Positions 39,445-48,226 are shown, counted from the first letter of the stretch. The stretch: DNA of 64,000 nt from an uncultured Alphaproteobacteria bacterium (GCA_902595855.1 CACJRY010000002.1:1-64000); one strand, 5' to 3'. The notes: generated from the sequence alone by a model not told the origin. A program made the numbers and translations.

Positions 39445-40267
39445 TTTTATTTCTTCTAATTTAAAAAAATTAAAAAATAATAATATTCCGAACCCAGAAA
39501 TCGACCTTAGAATATTATTAAATTATTCAAGAAATTCTAAGAATGAAATTATCCTTAGTAATTTCAATATAAATCAAATCAATATTGATAAATTTTATTC
39601 TATATTAAATAGAAGAATTTTGCATGAGCCTATTTCAAAAATAATTAACACGAAAAGTTTTTGGAAAGATAATTTTTATGTAAACAAATTTGTATTAGAT
39701 CCACGACCAGAAACAGAGTGTATTATTGAGGAAGCTTTAAAAATTTATAACAATAAAAAAAATCATTTTAAAATCTTAGATATAGGTACAGGATCAGGTG
39801 CGCTAGCAATTTCTTTGGCAAGAGAATTCGAAAATGCAGAGATATTAGCAGTAGATATATCTGAAGATGCCATTAAAGTTGCTAATAAAAATATTAGAGA
39901 AAAAAAATTAGATAAACAAATCAGGGTAAAAAAATCAACTTTTGAAAATATTGATGATGAATTTGATTTGATAGTATCTAATCCACCGTATTTAACAATA
40001 ACAGAAATGAAAAATGTCTCTGATGAAATTAGAAAATTTGAACCTGAAATTGCATTATATGGTGGAGATGATGGTTTAGATTTTTATAGAGAATTTGCAT
40101 TAAAAATTGACACAAAACTTACAAATACTGGATATTTTATATGCGAGATAGGTGCAAGCCAGTTTGATAAATGTATGGAAATTTTTAATGAATCTGGTCT
40201 AAAATTTATAAAAAAATCTCAAGATTTGCAAAAAAAAGATAGAATTATGAGCTTTTCAAAGCTATAG
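39437..40267 (+). CDS. prmC: Release factor glutamine methyltransferase
   Basis: 276 residues. N-terminal helical bundle, then SAM motif [16 protein letters not shown] and the amide-binding NPPY in [10 protein letters not shown]. Methylates the GGQ glutamine of RF1 and RF2, matching prfA directly upstream. Family contexts such as [11 protein letters not shown] are intact. Confidence 0.94.
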   Translation: MNDFISSNLKKLKNNNIPNPEIDLRILLNYSRNSKNEIILSNFNINQINIDKFYSILNRRILHEPISKIINTKSFWKDNFYVNKFVLDPRPETECIIEEALKIYNNKKNHFKILDIGTGSGALAISLAREFENAEILAVDISEDAIKVANKNIREKKLDKQIRVKKSTFENIDDEFDLIVSNPPYLTITEMKNVSDEIRKFEPEIALYGGDDGLDFYREFALKIDTKLTNTGYFICEIGASQFDKCMEIFNESGLKFIKKSQDLQKKDRIMSFSKL

Positions 40268-40337
40268 AGTTGATAAATAAAGAAAATCGTAGTTTAAAAA
40301 TATTAAATTCTGAATTTTCACAAAACAATAATAAAAA

Positions 40338-40778
40338 ATGTATACCAAGAAAAATGGTCGAATGACCTTTAAATCGAACAGAAGACCTAATTTTAAGAGG
40401 AATAATAATTTCGTTTCTAAAAATAGGAACAAGGGGAATATTACTCAACAGTATAACAAATATTTAAAACTTGCTAAAGACACCTTTAGTTCAGGTGATA
40501 GAATTCAAGCTGAATATTATTATCAATTTACAGATCATTATTACCGCTTGATGATAGAACTAGGAATTAACCTAGAGGATCAAGATAGTTCAGAAGAGCC
40601 TAAAGCTTCAAATAATGAAAATCTAAATATAAATGAAATAAAAGAAGCATCTTCTGAAGATAAACCAAAATTAGTCGAGGATGATACAAAGGCTGAAGAG
40701 ATTGAGGAGGAGTCTATTGAGTCTGTTCCATTTATTTCAGAGCCTATTAAAAAGAAAAGAACCAGAACTATAAAATAG
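40338..40778 (+). CDS. DUF4167 domain protein
   Basis: 146 residues. A basic, Arg/Asn-rich N-terminus (10-35) is followed by the DUF4167 core QQYNKYLKLAKDTFSSGDRIQAEYYYQFTDHYYRLM (about 38-75) and a long acidic tail with Glu/Asp/Ser to about 130, ending in a KKKRTR patch. Restricted to alphaproteobacteria as far as I know; function unknown, though the basic end suggests nucleic acid binding. An ATG at 40362 is an alternative start. It often follows prmC, as here. Its stop abuts the convergent M23 gene. Confidence 0.8.
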   Translation: MYTKKNGRMTFKSNRRPNFKRNNNFVSKNRNKGNITQQYNKYLKLAKDTFSSGDRIQAEYYYQFTDHYYRLMIELGINLEDQDSSEEPKASNNENLNINEIKEASSEDKPKLVEDDTKAEEIEEESIESVPFISEPIKKKRTRTIK

Positions 40779-42071
40779 TTATTCATATAAATTATTCAAA
40801 TGATTGGCTAAAATCATTTTATAATCTTTTTCAAATCTCATTAATTCATCTCCCTTTAAGATTTTACCGGATGGCAATTTTAATGTTAATGGGTTAATTT
40901 GTTTATTTTGATATATTATTTCATAATGAAGATGTGGGCCAGTTGATCTTCCAGTGTTTCCTACATATCCGATTACTTCACCTTGATTAACTCTTACTCC
41001 TTTACTAATTCCTTTTTTATAACCACTCAAATGGGCATATGCTGTTTTATACTCATTATTGTGACGTATTCTGATGTATTTTCCATATCCTCCATTTCTT
41101 CCCACATATTCAACTATACCATTACCTCCTGCATAAATTGGAGTTCCAATTGGAGCAGCAAAATCTATTCCTTTGTGCATTTTATTAAAACCTGAAATTG
41201 GATGTTTTCTCATACCAAAGCTAGAGGATAATTTCGCACCATCCAAGGGTGTTTTTAGTATAGATTTTTTTACATTTTTACCCTCTCTATTAAAATAATC
41301 TATAAAGCCCTCATTAGTAAAAAATTTAAAATATTCTAATATATTTTTACCAATTTCAATTTTAGCATACTCAATGTTTCCAATGGAAAAATCTACTGCA
41401 TTTTCAACAAATGTTTTTTCATAAGCAATAGACACCTGTGTATTTTTTTTTATATCTCTTTGAAAATCTAAATCAAAACTAAACAACTGGATTAATTTAA
41501 TTAAGACTTCGTTTGGAACATTATTTTCTATACCATCTGTGTAGAGTGAGTTAAGAATTATATACTCTTTTGACTCAATAGTAGAAAAAGTATTTAATTC
41601 TTTTTTTGTTACTTCCATCCTGTCTGATAAATTAATAATTAGTATAGTTTTATAATCTAACTCGATTATAATTTTTTTTGTTATATTTTTTTCATCACTA
41701 AAAAATGAAATTTTTTGATTAACTTTTAAGCCCTTAAGGTTAAATTCACTATTAACTAAATTGATTATTTCAAACTTATTATATTTAAAAAGAAAATTAT
41801 CTAAAATTTCTGAGAAAGTTTGCCCCTTTTTAACAGTAATGACTTCTTCACTTAGGTTTATAACTGAATTATCGATTGAGTCTTGAACTATTGAGGTTGG
41901 AGTCTGTTTTTTTTGTTCATTTACAATTTCTTTTTTTTGAATTTTCTTAGGTGTCGTATCAGAAACAATAATAGTTTTTTTAAAATTTAAATTTGATACA
42001 TTTGTTAAGAAAATATAAAAACCAAAAAAAATCAATACAAGTAAATTTATTTTTTTAAAACTTATTTGCAT
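40779..42071 (-). CDS. M23 family metallopeptidase (murein hydrolase type)
   Basis: 430 residues. A membrane anchor at about 9-25 is followed by a Lys/Thr linker, a LysM-like or OapA-like segment (VKKGQTFSEILDNF, about 78-91), a beta-rich middle, and the C-terminal peptidase domain with HKGIDFAAPIGTPI and HLHYEI, the zinc-binding HxxxD and HxH. Cuts peptidoglycan cross-links or activates other hydrolases in the periplasm. Lies 3 bp after a flavin reductase gene on the same strand. Confidence 0.9.
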   Translation of the reverse strand: MQISFKKINLLVLIFFGFYIFLTNVSNLNFKKTIIVSDTTPKKIQKKEIVNEQKKQTPTSIVQDSIDNSVINLSEEVITVKKGQTFSEILDNFLFKYNKFEIINLVNSEFNLKGLKVNQKISFFSDEKNITKKIIIELDYKTILIINLSDRMEVTKKELNTFSTIESKEYIILNSLYTDGIENNVPNEVLIKLIQLFSFDLDFQRDIKKNTQVSIAYEKTFVENAVDFSIGNIEYAKIEIGKNILEYFKFFTNEGFIDYFNREGKNVKKSILKTPLDGAKLSSSFGMRKHPISGFNKMHKGIDFAAPIGTPIYAGGNGIVEYVGRNGGYGKYIRIRHNNEYKTAYAHLSGYKKGISKGVRVNQGEVIGYVGNTGRSTGPHLHYEIIYQNKQINPLTLKLPSGKILKGDELMRFEKDYKMILANHLNNLYE

Positions 42072-42074
42072 AGA

Positions 42075-42539
42075 TTATGTATATTTAGAATTGAAATAAA
42101 TAAGAGGTTTTAGTTTATCATTAAATTTAACTTTAAATACTTTACAAATAAATATGATATGATCCCCCTTTTTTATTTTATCTTGTATTTTACACTCTAA
42201 GTTGGATATACAATTTTTGATAATAGGAATTCCATTTCTTAAAAGCTGGTAGTCAATGTCTTTCCAATCTGGTTTTTTTTGTGCGAAGTTATCAGAAATA
42301 AATTTTTGTTTTTTGCTCAAAACATTTATTGAAATATATTTAGTATTTCTGAAAATTTTTAATTTTGAGGATTTTACATCAAGTGAAAACAATACCAAAG
42401 GTGGAGAAAGGGATAGCGATGAAAATGAATTAATTGTCTTTCCAAATAATTCAGAGTTTTTATTTGTCGCAATAACTGTAATACCAGTTGAAAATTTTGA
42501 TAATGTTTTTTTAAAGTTCTGTGAATTTACTTTTTTCAT
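42075..42539 (-). CDS. Flavin reductase family protein (FMN split barrel)
   Basis: 154 residues. FSTGITVIATNKNSELFGKTINSFSSLSLSPPLVLFSLD is the signature of the NAD(P)H-flavin reductase-like split barrel. Such proteins supply reduced flavin to two-component monooxygenases, but no partner is adjacent. Overlaps the acetyltransferase gene by 4 bp. Confidence 0.85.
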   Translation of the reverse strand: MKKVNSQNFKKTLSKFSTGITVIATNKNSELFGKTINSFSSLSLSPPLVLFSLDVKSSKLKIFRNTKYISINVLSKKQKFISDNFAQKKPDWKDIDYQLLRNGIPIIKNCISNLECKIQDKIKKGDHIIFICKVFKVKFNDKLKPLIYFNSKYT

Positions 42540-43036
42540 AAATCTTTTTGCATGATTATGGTGTCAATCCATTTACCTTTTTTGTAGCCAATATTTTTTA
42601 ATCTACCACAATTTTTAAAACCTAATTTCTTATGAACTTTAATTGATCCAACACTATCTATACTTCCTATTACTGCAACTATTTTTTTTATTTCTTTATT
42701 TTTTTTTGATGAAGTGATCAGTTTTTTTAATAATCTAAAACCTAGGCCTTTTTTTAAATAATTATGATGTATATATATTGTATTTTCAAAAACAAATCTG
42801 TAACCGCTTTTATCTCTAAATTTATTTAAATATGCAATACCAACTAATTTTTCATCAATCATTGCAGACAGATAAGGTAATTTCATTTTTGTAATATTTT
42901 TATAATTATGGGTAAAATCACCAAGACTAACTTTTTTTTCTTCAAAATTTGAGAAGGAATTATTTATGTAATAATTATATATTTTTAGTGCATCTCTTAA
43001 ATTCTTTTTTAGAAGAGGGGTTATTACTAAACTCAT
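42536..43036 (-). CDS. GNAT family N-acetyltransferase
   Basis: 166 residues. The acetyl-CoA loop is in IHHNYLKKGLGFRLLKKLI (about 91-109), and the order of the other motifs, with IYNYYINNSFSNFEE at the start and HKKLGFKNCGRLKNIGYKKGKWIDTIIMQ at the end, is that of the phosphinothricin/methionine-sulfone acetyltransferase branch. The real substrate is unknown. It is the first gene of the three-gene leftward run that ends with the M23 peptidase, 55 bp from the tRNA-Val. Confidence 0.85.
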   Translation of the reverse strand: MSLVITPLLKKNLRDALKIYNYYINNSFSNFEEKKVSLGDFTHNYKNITKMKLPYLSAMIDEKLVGIAYLNKFRDKSGYRFVFENTIYIHHNYLKKGLGFRLLKKLITSSKKNKEIKKIVAVIGSIDSVGSIKVHKKLGFKNCGRLKNIGYKKGKWIDTIIMQKDL

Positions 43037-43091
43037 TTATTTTCTTTTTATAGATTTATTTTTAATTTAGAATAATTAATTAATAGATATT

Positions 43092-43166
43092 GGGTGCGTA
43101 GCTCAGCGGTAGAGCACTGCCTCGACACGGCAGGGGTCACAGGTTCAATCCCTGTCGCACCCACCA
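43092..43166 (+). tRNA. tRNA-Val (anticodon GAC)
   Basis: A full cloverleaf: acceptor GGGTGCG (43092-43098) pairing with CGCACCC (43156-43162), D stem GCTC/GAGC, anticodon stem CTGCC (43117-43121) / GGCAG (43129-43133), T stem ACAGG/CCTGT with loop TTCAATC, discriminator A and encoded CCA. The loop reads TCGACAC: anticodon GAC at 43124-43126 and a C, not the nearly universal T, at position 33 (43123). Valine identity fits A35 and A73. Its 3' half is repeated, degraded, at 48167-48210. Confidence 0.92.
43120..43166 (+). repeat. Left attachment-like repeat (tRNA-Val 3' half)
   Basis: The 3' part of the tRNA gene, from the anticodon stem to CCA, has a degraded second copy at 48167-48210. From GGGTCACAGGTT to the CCA the two copies differ at only three positions. 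Integrating elements often use a tRNA 3' end as attachment site and rebuild it on entry, which gives this arrangement. Confidence 0.65.
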
Positions 43167-43483
43167 GTATTTAATCTTTATCTAAATAAGAACAAATGTA
43201 TCCTCGTAATTCAAATGATTTATTGGTTGTGGCATATTTCAGCTTAAACTAAAAACTTTTACAGAATCACAATAATCTGATGATACACAAAGATTACTGG
43301 AAATTATTATTGAGTCTAAAAAATATAAATAAAATATGCTATGTATTTATATAATTTGTTAATTTAAAATATGTAAGAAATATTAAAAGCTATTTATAAG
43401 GTATTAAATTATTTAAAAAAGGTGTTAAAATTTTATATTTCATAAAAAATATCAAAATTGGGTCTGGAAAACAGGATTCATTA
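43167..43483. other. Gene-free stretch after tRNA-Val
   Basis: 317 bp of AT-rich sequence with stops in all frames until about 43400. From 43400 the frame of the following membrane protein is open, but without an ATG. I see no hairpin with a T-run, no repeat of the tRNA and no RNA family I can name. It is the likely landing edge of the island. Confidence 0.6.
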
Positions 43484-44614
43484 TTGAATAGTAATGAGGT
43501 TTTTAGAGAAACGAATTTGATGTTTCTCGGAACAAATTCTGATAACAATTTTATAATAACTGATATGGTTAATTTTGGTTTTTTATCAATATTTCCTTTT
43601 TTCTCTAAGCTCCTAGAAATTAACATAAATATAGTGATAAGTATTTTTTTTTTAGCTATTTTTTTAATTAGTTTAGCTCTGACAATTCTGTCTGTAATTA
43701 TATTAACAAAAAATAAAGTAAAAAAAATATTTCTAATAACTCTTACTTTATTTATTTATTATATTCTTTATGAAATCATACTCATAAAACATGCAGAGTA
43801 CTTTATTTATTTTTTTTGGGGTATTTTACCAATCTCAACTTTTTTAATTTTTAAATTAAGTAGAAAATATATATTTATTTTATTATTACTTTATTCTTTT
43901 TTAATTCCATTATTAGGATCATTAGTTTATTTTTCATTCTTAGGATTTTTTATTTTTTTGAATTTAATAATTTTAAGCTTGGATACAAATATCAAAATTA
44001 AAATTAAATATTTAACATTTCCTTATTTTGCAGTATTAATTTTGTATTTTTTTACAGAGTTATCAAATAATTACTCACAAATTAATTTAAAAAAAATTGA
44101 CCCAACTGCTGAGGTAAAGATATTAAGAAATGTTGGTAATAATTTAATACCAACATTATATGCAGGAATGGGCTTCATAAATAGTGATAATTTTAAACGT
44201 GAGTTTAGTGACAATGAAATTTTAAAATTAATTGGAAAAGTAGATGCTAACGAAAATAAAATTATTAAAAACTCAATAAGAAATCAAACTCAAATAACAA
44301 ATACAGATATTCAAATTCTAAAGAAAAAAATATTAAACATAGTTTTAGAGAATCCTTTGTTTATTTTTAGACTTTATACGGCTAAAATAGGTGTTTTGAT
44401 TGGTTATTTTATAGTGATTTGTAATATTTCTTTAATATTCTTTTTCTTAAATATTAAGAAAAATATATTTGGTGTCCCATTATTGTTTAACTTATTTTTT
44501 TCATCATTATTTCCAATAATTTCTATTCCATCTTTTATTTATTCTCTACCTTTTATTGCTTCAAGCATATCAATTTATTATTTTTCTATAATATTTAATA
44601 AGAAATTAATTTAA
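43484..44614 (+). CDS. Multi-pass membrane protein, possible GT-C-like glycosyltransferase
   Basis: Up to 376 residues from a TTG at 43484; the first ATG is at 43520. Some nine membrane helices. A loop near 205-290 with LRNVGNNLIPTLYAGMGF, then a long helical part to VLENPLFIFRLYTAKIG, resembles predicted GT-C-like membrane proteins of polysaccharide regions, where a similar W/H..YxGLGF loop occurs; this is a recollection, not a search. The frame is open back to 43400 with no ATG, so the N-terminus may have been lost. It lies 4 bp before the VTT gene. Confidence 0.5.
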   Translation: MNSNEVFRETNLMFLGTNSDNNFIITDMVNFGFLSIFPFFSKLLEININIVISIFFLAIFLISLALTILSVIILTKNKVKKIFLITLTLFIYYILYEIILIKHAEYFIYFFWGILPISTFLIFKLSRKYIFILLLLYSFLIPLLGSLVYFSFLGFFIFLNLIILSLDTNIKIKIKYLTFPYFAVLILYFFTELSNNYSQINLKKIDPTAEVKILRNVGNNLIPTLYAGMGFINSDNFKREFSDNEILKLIGKVDANENKIIKNSIRNQTQITNTDIQILKKKILNIVLENPLFIFRLYTAKIGVLIGYFIVICNISLIFFFLNIKKNIFGVPLLFNLFFSSLFPIISIPSFIYSLPFIASSISIYYFSIIFNKKLI

Positions 44615-44618
44615 ATAA

Positions 44619-45248
44619 ATGAAAAATTTCTATTATCTAACTTACATAGTTAATTTAATTATTTTGTTTGTTATTTTTTTAAATTTAATTAACATTGAAA
44701 GCTTTAATTTTTTTAAAAATTATTTTGATTTAAAAAACAAATTTTATACAATATTTTTCTTATCTTTAATTTATATATTAATGGTTATACTTAATATTCC
44801 TTTGACACCATTTATTACTACCTTTAGTGGTGCCTATCTTGGAGTTTATGAAAGTTTTTTCTATATTTTTTTATGTTCATCATTTGGTTCTTATCTGTCT
44901 CTACTTTTAAATAGATATATTAATGATAAAGAATCAATTTTTAAAAAAAAATTAAATAAATATAATCTTTTATTTGAGCCATCTTTCTATCATATATTAA
45001 TACTTAAAATTTTACCTATAATGCCTTTTTCATGGGTAATTATTTATACAAGTAATACAAGGTATAGCTCAAATAAATTTCTTTTAATAAATATGATTGG
45101 ATGTACCCCGAATATACTTTTATTTTCAAATCTAGGAAAAGCAATTTTAGATAATAATTTAAAGTTTATAATTTTAATTTTTATAATATTTATTTTTTTA
45201 ATTTTTATAAGCTATTTATTAAAAGATTATTTTCTAAAAAAAAGATAA
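44619..45248 (+). CDS. VTT-domain (TVP38/DedA-like) membrane protein
   Basis: 209 residues, about five membrane helices. The VTT signature is visible in NIPLTPFITTFSGAYLG (about 60-77), the glycine-rich SSFGSYLSLLLNRYI, and LKILPIMPFSWVIIYTSNTRYSSNKFLLINMIGCTPNILLFSNLGKA (about 128-175). Family members move or scramble lipids or undecaprenyl phosphate. In this island, next to glycosyltransferase-like genes, recycling of a lipid carrier is a fair guess. Overlaps the convergent PhyH gene by 22 bp. Confidence 0.8.
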   Translation: MKNFYYLTYIVNLIILFVIFLNLINIESFNFFKNYFDLKNKFYTIFFLSLIYILMVILNIPLTPFITTFSGAYLGVYESFFYIFLCSSFGSYLSLLLNRYINDKESIFKKKLNKYNLLFEPSFYHILILKILPIMPFSWVIIYTSNTRYSSNKFLLINMIGCTPNILLFSNLGKAILDNNLKFIILIFIIFIFLIFISYLLKDYFLKKR

Positions 45249-46093
45249 TAAAAGTATCTAATAATAAGATTAGAGGATAAGTATAAAAATAATTTAAAAT
45301 TAAAAATGTGAAACTTTTTCTTAAAGTAGTATACGTATGTTTCTTTTAGAAGTTTTTCACGATATTTTAGAGCTTCTTTATCAAAATTTTTATTAATTAT
45401 AGGTTCAGAAATATAATTCTTGCTTAAAGAGCTATTTATATACGTAGCAGTTTTATATATTTTCGAGCTATTTGAGCTTTTAGCAAATCTTAAAGCCAGC
45501 AATATTCTTGTTTTGTTTGTCTTGTTTGCATATGAACCATGAAGAATATTACCATGATGAATTGAAAATTCACCAGGTTCTAATTCTAGAAATTTTCTTT
45601 TTTTATTTTCAACATTTACACTTTGGAAATTTGCTAACAGATTATCAGATGATTTTTCTTTTATATGAACTTCTTGATTTAAGTGAGATTTTGGGACTAC
45701 AACAAGGCAGCCATTATCTTTAGTGCTTTCAGTTAAAGCTAAAGAGACTGTAAGACAATCTGAATTTTTAAATTGCCAGTATTTTAAATCTTGATGAAAT
45801 GATACAAATTTTGCATTTTTTTTATAAAAAAGAAGTGAATTCCAGCAAACTATATCTTTGCCTAAAATCTCTTCAACTTTTTCTTTGATTACTTTGTCAA
45901 AAAGTATTTCATTATATGATTTAAATAATAGATGGACCTTATATATCATTTCATTTTTTAATAAAATATGTGGTGAAAAATGATTATGATAATTATTATT
46001 AAACTCATTGACTAGAGCTGATGCCTTTTCTAAATTAAAAGCTCTAAATTTATATAAATAACCATTTTCGTTGTAATATTTTTTCAAACTCAT
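45227..46093 (-). CDS. Phytanoyl-CoA dioxygenase (PhyH) family Fe/2OG oxygenase
   Basis: 288 residues. Iron ligands are H100 and D102 in SFHQDLKYW and H185 in HHGNILHGS; R196 in TRILLAL is the 2-oxoglutarate anchor. DNGCLVVVPKSH (126-137) is the usual loop before the jelly-roll strands. The active site is complete. The last ~70 residues are rich in Tyr, Phe, Leu and Lys and could lie on a membrane. The family hydroxylates lipids, amino acids or peptide-carrier-bound compounds; the substrate here is unknown. Divergent from the radical SAM gene 32 bp away. Confidence 0.85.
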   Translation of the reverse strand: MSLKKYYNENGYLYKFRAFNLEKASALVNEFNNNYHNHFSPHILLKNEMIYKVHLLFKSYNEILFDKVIKEKVEEILGKDIVCWNSLLFYKKNAKFVSFHQDLKYWQFKNSDCLTVSLALTESTKDNGCLVVVPKSHLNQEVHIKEKSSDNLLANFQSVNVENKKRKFLELEPGEFSIHHGNILHGSYANKTNKTRILLALRFAKSSNSSKIYKTATYINSSLSKNYISEPIINKNFDKEALKYREKLLKETYVYYFKKKFHIFNFKLFLYLSSNLIIRYFYYLFFRK

Positions 46094-46125
46094 ATAATAA
46101 AAATTAATAAACCATAATCACGTAT

Positions 46126-47148
46126 ATGATAAGTACATTAAATAAAATTAATACGGCTTTTGAGATTTTTAGAGCTAATAAAGGTTTTGCCTCTAAATTC
46201 AATTTTGCAAAATGTATTCTTTATAATTTAACACCTTCTAAATATAGGCCCCAAAGTCTTAATTTTTTTCCTATATCTTCTACTATTTATGTGAATACGA
46301 TTTGTAATTATAGATGCTCTTTTTGTTTTTTAATTAATGATGATCACAAGGGAAGTAAGAAATTTAATTTAACCTTGGATCGTTTTAATGAGTTGATAGA
46401 GCATGATTTTTTAAGATATTCAGGAAGAATTACTTTAGGTGGAGGAGAGCCATTTTTAAATAAATATATATTTGATTTTATTAAAATTTTAAAAAGCAAC
46501 AATAAAGTTATTTCAATTTATACTAATGGTTCTCTATTAGATAGGCTATATGATTCATATATGGACAATCAGGTAAATTATTTAAATATTAGTCACTATG
46601 ATGATAAGTTCGCATCTTTAAGACATATCTTTAAAAGAATAAATTTTGATAAAAAAAGAACATCAATAACGAGGTTGAGTAAAATTGTTACTAATGAAAA
46701 TTTTTATGAATTAGAAGAAGTATTCGACGAGGCGACAGCTTCGGGTTTTGATAGAATAATTTTACAAAATTATTTTCCTTATAAAAAAGATGAAAAAGAC
46801 TTAGTTATTTATAAAGATAATAAAGATTTTATTAACACTCTTAATTCCTTAAAGAAAAAACATAAGAAAATTAAAGTAATTGAACCCAATTTGTTAAGTC
46901 GGCGTAATAAAAAATTTTCTTGTAACAATTTATCTTTAAATAGTACTATTGACTCTGAGGGCAACCTATCACCTTGTTGTTTTTTAACTCCACCTTCACC
47001 GTTAAATGGTAATATATTTGATGAAAATTCAAACCCTTGGAATAGTTTTCAATTTTTAAAATTTAGAGAAAAATTAGGGGAAAATTCAAGTCCAAAAAGT
47101 TGTGAATTTTGTTATTTCAAGCACGGCATTGAAAATCGAGTATTTTAA
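46126..47148 (+). CDS. Radical SAM/SPASM enzyme
   Basis: 340 residues. Radical SAM cluster motif C60-x3-C64-x2-C67 (ICNYRCSFCF), the GGGEP motif in LGGGEPFLNKY, and a C-terminal SPASM part with C284/C285 (LSPCC) and C326xxC329. SPASM proteins modify peptides, sugars or carrier-bound substrates. No short precursor peptide is seen next to it, so a ribosomal peptide product is not supported. Convergent with the GT2 gene, sharing TTAA. Confidence 0.88.
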   Translation: MISTLNKINTAFEIFRANKGFASKFNFAKCILYNLTPSKYRPQSLNFFPISSTIYVNTICNYRCSFCFLINDDHKGSKKFNLTLDRFNELIEHDFLRYSGRITLGGGEPFLNKYIFDFIKILKSNNKVISIYTNGSLLDRLYDSYMDNQVNYLNISHYDDKFASLRHIFKRINFDKKRTSITRLSKIVTNENFYELEEVFDEATASGFDRIILQNYFPYKKDEKDLVIYKDNKDFINTLNSLKKKHKKIKVIEPNLLSRRNKKFSCNNLSLNSTIDSEGNLSPCCFLTPPSPLNGNIFDENSNPWNSFQFLKFREKLGENSSPKSCEFCYFKHGIENRVF

Positions 47149-47852
47149 TTTTTATCATTAGTAAAAAGATAATGAAAAGATTCAAAAATAAATTGAATTA
47201 TTAAACTAATTCTAACTTTAGAAAATTTATTATTATCTCTAATTTTTACTGGTATATCTTTGTATTGTAGGTTTCTTTTGTAGTTTAATAAGAAAAATTG
47301 AGTATCAAAAAAATAATTATAAGGTTTTAAGTTTTTAATAAAATTATTATCCACTCTAAACATTTTAATACATTGAGTATCTTTATGTAACTTACGAAAA
47401 AAAATAGTTCTTAGAAAAACTTTTGAAAAAAAACTTATTATCTTTCTAGATATTGGTCTAATTTGCTTTGATTCTCTATGATCTTTTGGTCCATAAACAC
47501 AAAAAACAAGTTTGTTTTTATCAAGAATATTATAAGCTGATTTATAAAATTGTCGATCCCATGCGTTATCCAGACTAGCTATGCAAGCTAGTGGCTTTGA
47601 AGTAAAGTTTAATGCATCAATAATTGCATAACCTCTTCCTCTTTTCTTATTTTCAATAATAATTAAATTATTATATTTGAATTCTTTTGCTAAGGTAAGT
47701 GTGTTGTCTTTACATCCATTCAGTGATAAAATTAATTCACTATTTTCTGTATTTGATTTATGCCAATTAATCCAATTAGCTAAATTAGATATCCTTTTTG
47801 ATTCATTATAGACTGGTAATATAAATGCACAATTATTTATTTTTTCTGTCAT
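47145..47852 (-). CDS. Glycosyltransferase family 2, DPM1-like
   Basis: 235 residues. ILPVYNESKRI (11-21) is the nucleotide-sugar loop, KKRGRGYAIIDAL is the glycine-rich part, and HKDTQCIKMFR (about 155-165) is the segment seen in polyprenyl-phosphate glycosyltransferases. The usual DAD/DxD is replaced by SLDNAWD. There is no clear membrane helix. It likely charges a lipid carrier with a sugar, which would fit the membrane proteins of the same island. Confidence 0.78.
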   Translation of the reverse strand: MTEKINNCAFILPVYNESKRISNLANWINWHKSNTENSELILSLNGCKDNTLTLAKEFKYNNLIIIENKKRGRGYAIIDALNFTSKPLACIASLDNAWDRQFYKSAYNILDKNKLVFCVYGPKDHRESKQIRPISRKIISFFSKVFLRTIFFRKLHKDTQCIKMFRVDNNFIKNLKPYNYFFDTQFFLLNYKRNLQYKDIPVKIRDNNKFSKVRISLIIQFIFESFHYLFTNDKN

Positions 47853-47991
47853 TTTAAGACAAGTAACACATAAAGTTAATTCAATACATAATAAAAAATT
47901 GTAATTTTTTTTTCTTTTAAAATTAACTCAATTTATCTTAATATAATTTTACTATAATTATTTGATGTTTTTATTTTATAAGGCATTATCT

Positions 47992-48012
47992 GCTATTGAA
48001 ATTTTAAAATTT
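47992..48012 (+). repeat. 21 bp direct repeat, copy 1
   Basis: GCTATTGAAATTTTAAAATT followed by T, identical to 48227-48247. The distance between copies is 235 bp and the degraded tRNA end lies between them. The flanks differ, so the repeat is exactly this unit. Likely made by duplication of the chromosomal flank during a past insertion event. Confidence 0.8.
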
Positions 48013-48166
48013 AAACTGAATATTTTGCCTTTAAATCAGTATACATAAAAAACATTCAATTTTTTTTGAACCAAAATCACCTCACACTTTATTTTCCCAA
48101 AATTAAAATAATAAAAAAATCTTATGAAATCAGGAAAAAAAATAAATTTCTTTCTTTCTAGCATTC

Positions 48167-48210
48167 CCTCGATAGTAGGGTCACAGGTTTAATCCTTGTC
48201 GCACCGACCA
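48167..48210 (+). repeat. Right attachment-like repeat (degraded tRNA-Val 3' end)
   Basis: Starts CCTCGA, then TAGTAGGGTCACAGG and on to CGCACCGACCA. It aligns with 43120-43166 with a 3-base gap and a short run of changes in the anticodon arm, then three mismatches (two C to T, one C to G). It keeps the T arm, the 3' acceptor strand and CCA but has no 5' half, so it is not a tRNA gene. Confidence 0.7.
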
Positions 48211-48226
48211 AATATTAATATTTTCA

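Larger units (their letters stand above)
43167..48210. mobile_element. tRNA-Val-anchored accessory island without integrase
   Basis: Five genes between an intact tRNA-Val and a degraded copy of its 3' end. Content: multi-pass membrane protein, VTT protein, PhyH-type dioxygenase, radical SAM/SPASM enzyme, GT2 glycosyltransferase. These are envelope or small-molecule functions in a window that is otherwise housekeeping. Intergenic gaps at both ends (317 and over 300 bp) are the longest in the window, and base composition is even more AT-rich by eye. No recombinase, transposase or replication gene is present, so it is either a remnant or a cargo element moved by an integrase encoded elsewhere. 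Confidence 0.6.

Noticed and set aside
43122-43128. Reading the tRNA loop as anticodon CGA (serine), with the T before it as U33
   Set aside because: The 5 bp anticodon stem fixes the 7-base loop and puts GAC in the anticodon position; the short variable arm also excludes a serine tRNA.
46126-47148. Radical SAM gene as part of a RiPP cluster
   Set aside because: No short precursor peptide, transporter or peptidase is found in the flanks; neighbours point to glycan or lipid work instead.
43167-48210. Prophage or integrative conjugative element
   Set aside because: No integrase, capsid, portal, terminase, relaxase or replication gene is present in the 5 kb; only cargo-like genes.
48167-48210. 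A second tRNA gene
   Set aside because: Only the T arm, 3' acceptor strand and CCA are present; there is no 5' half to pair with.
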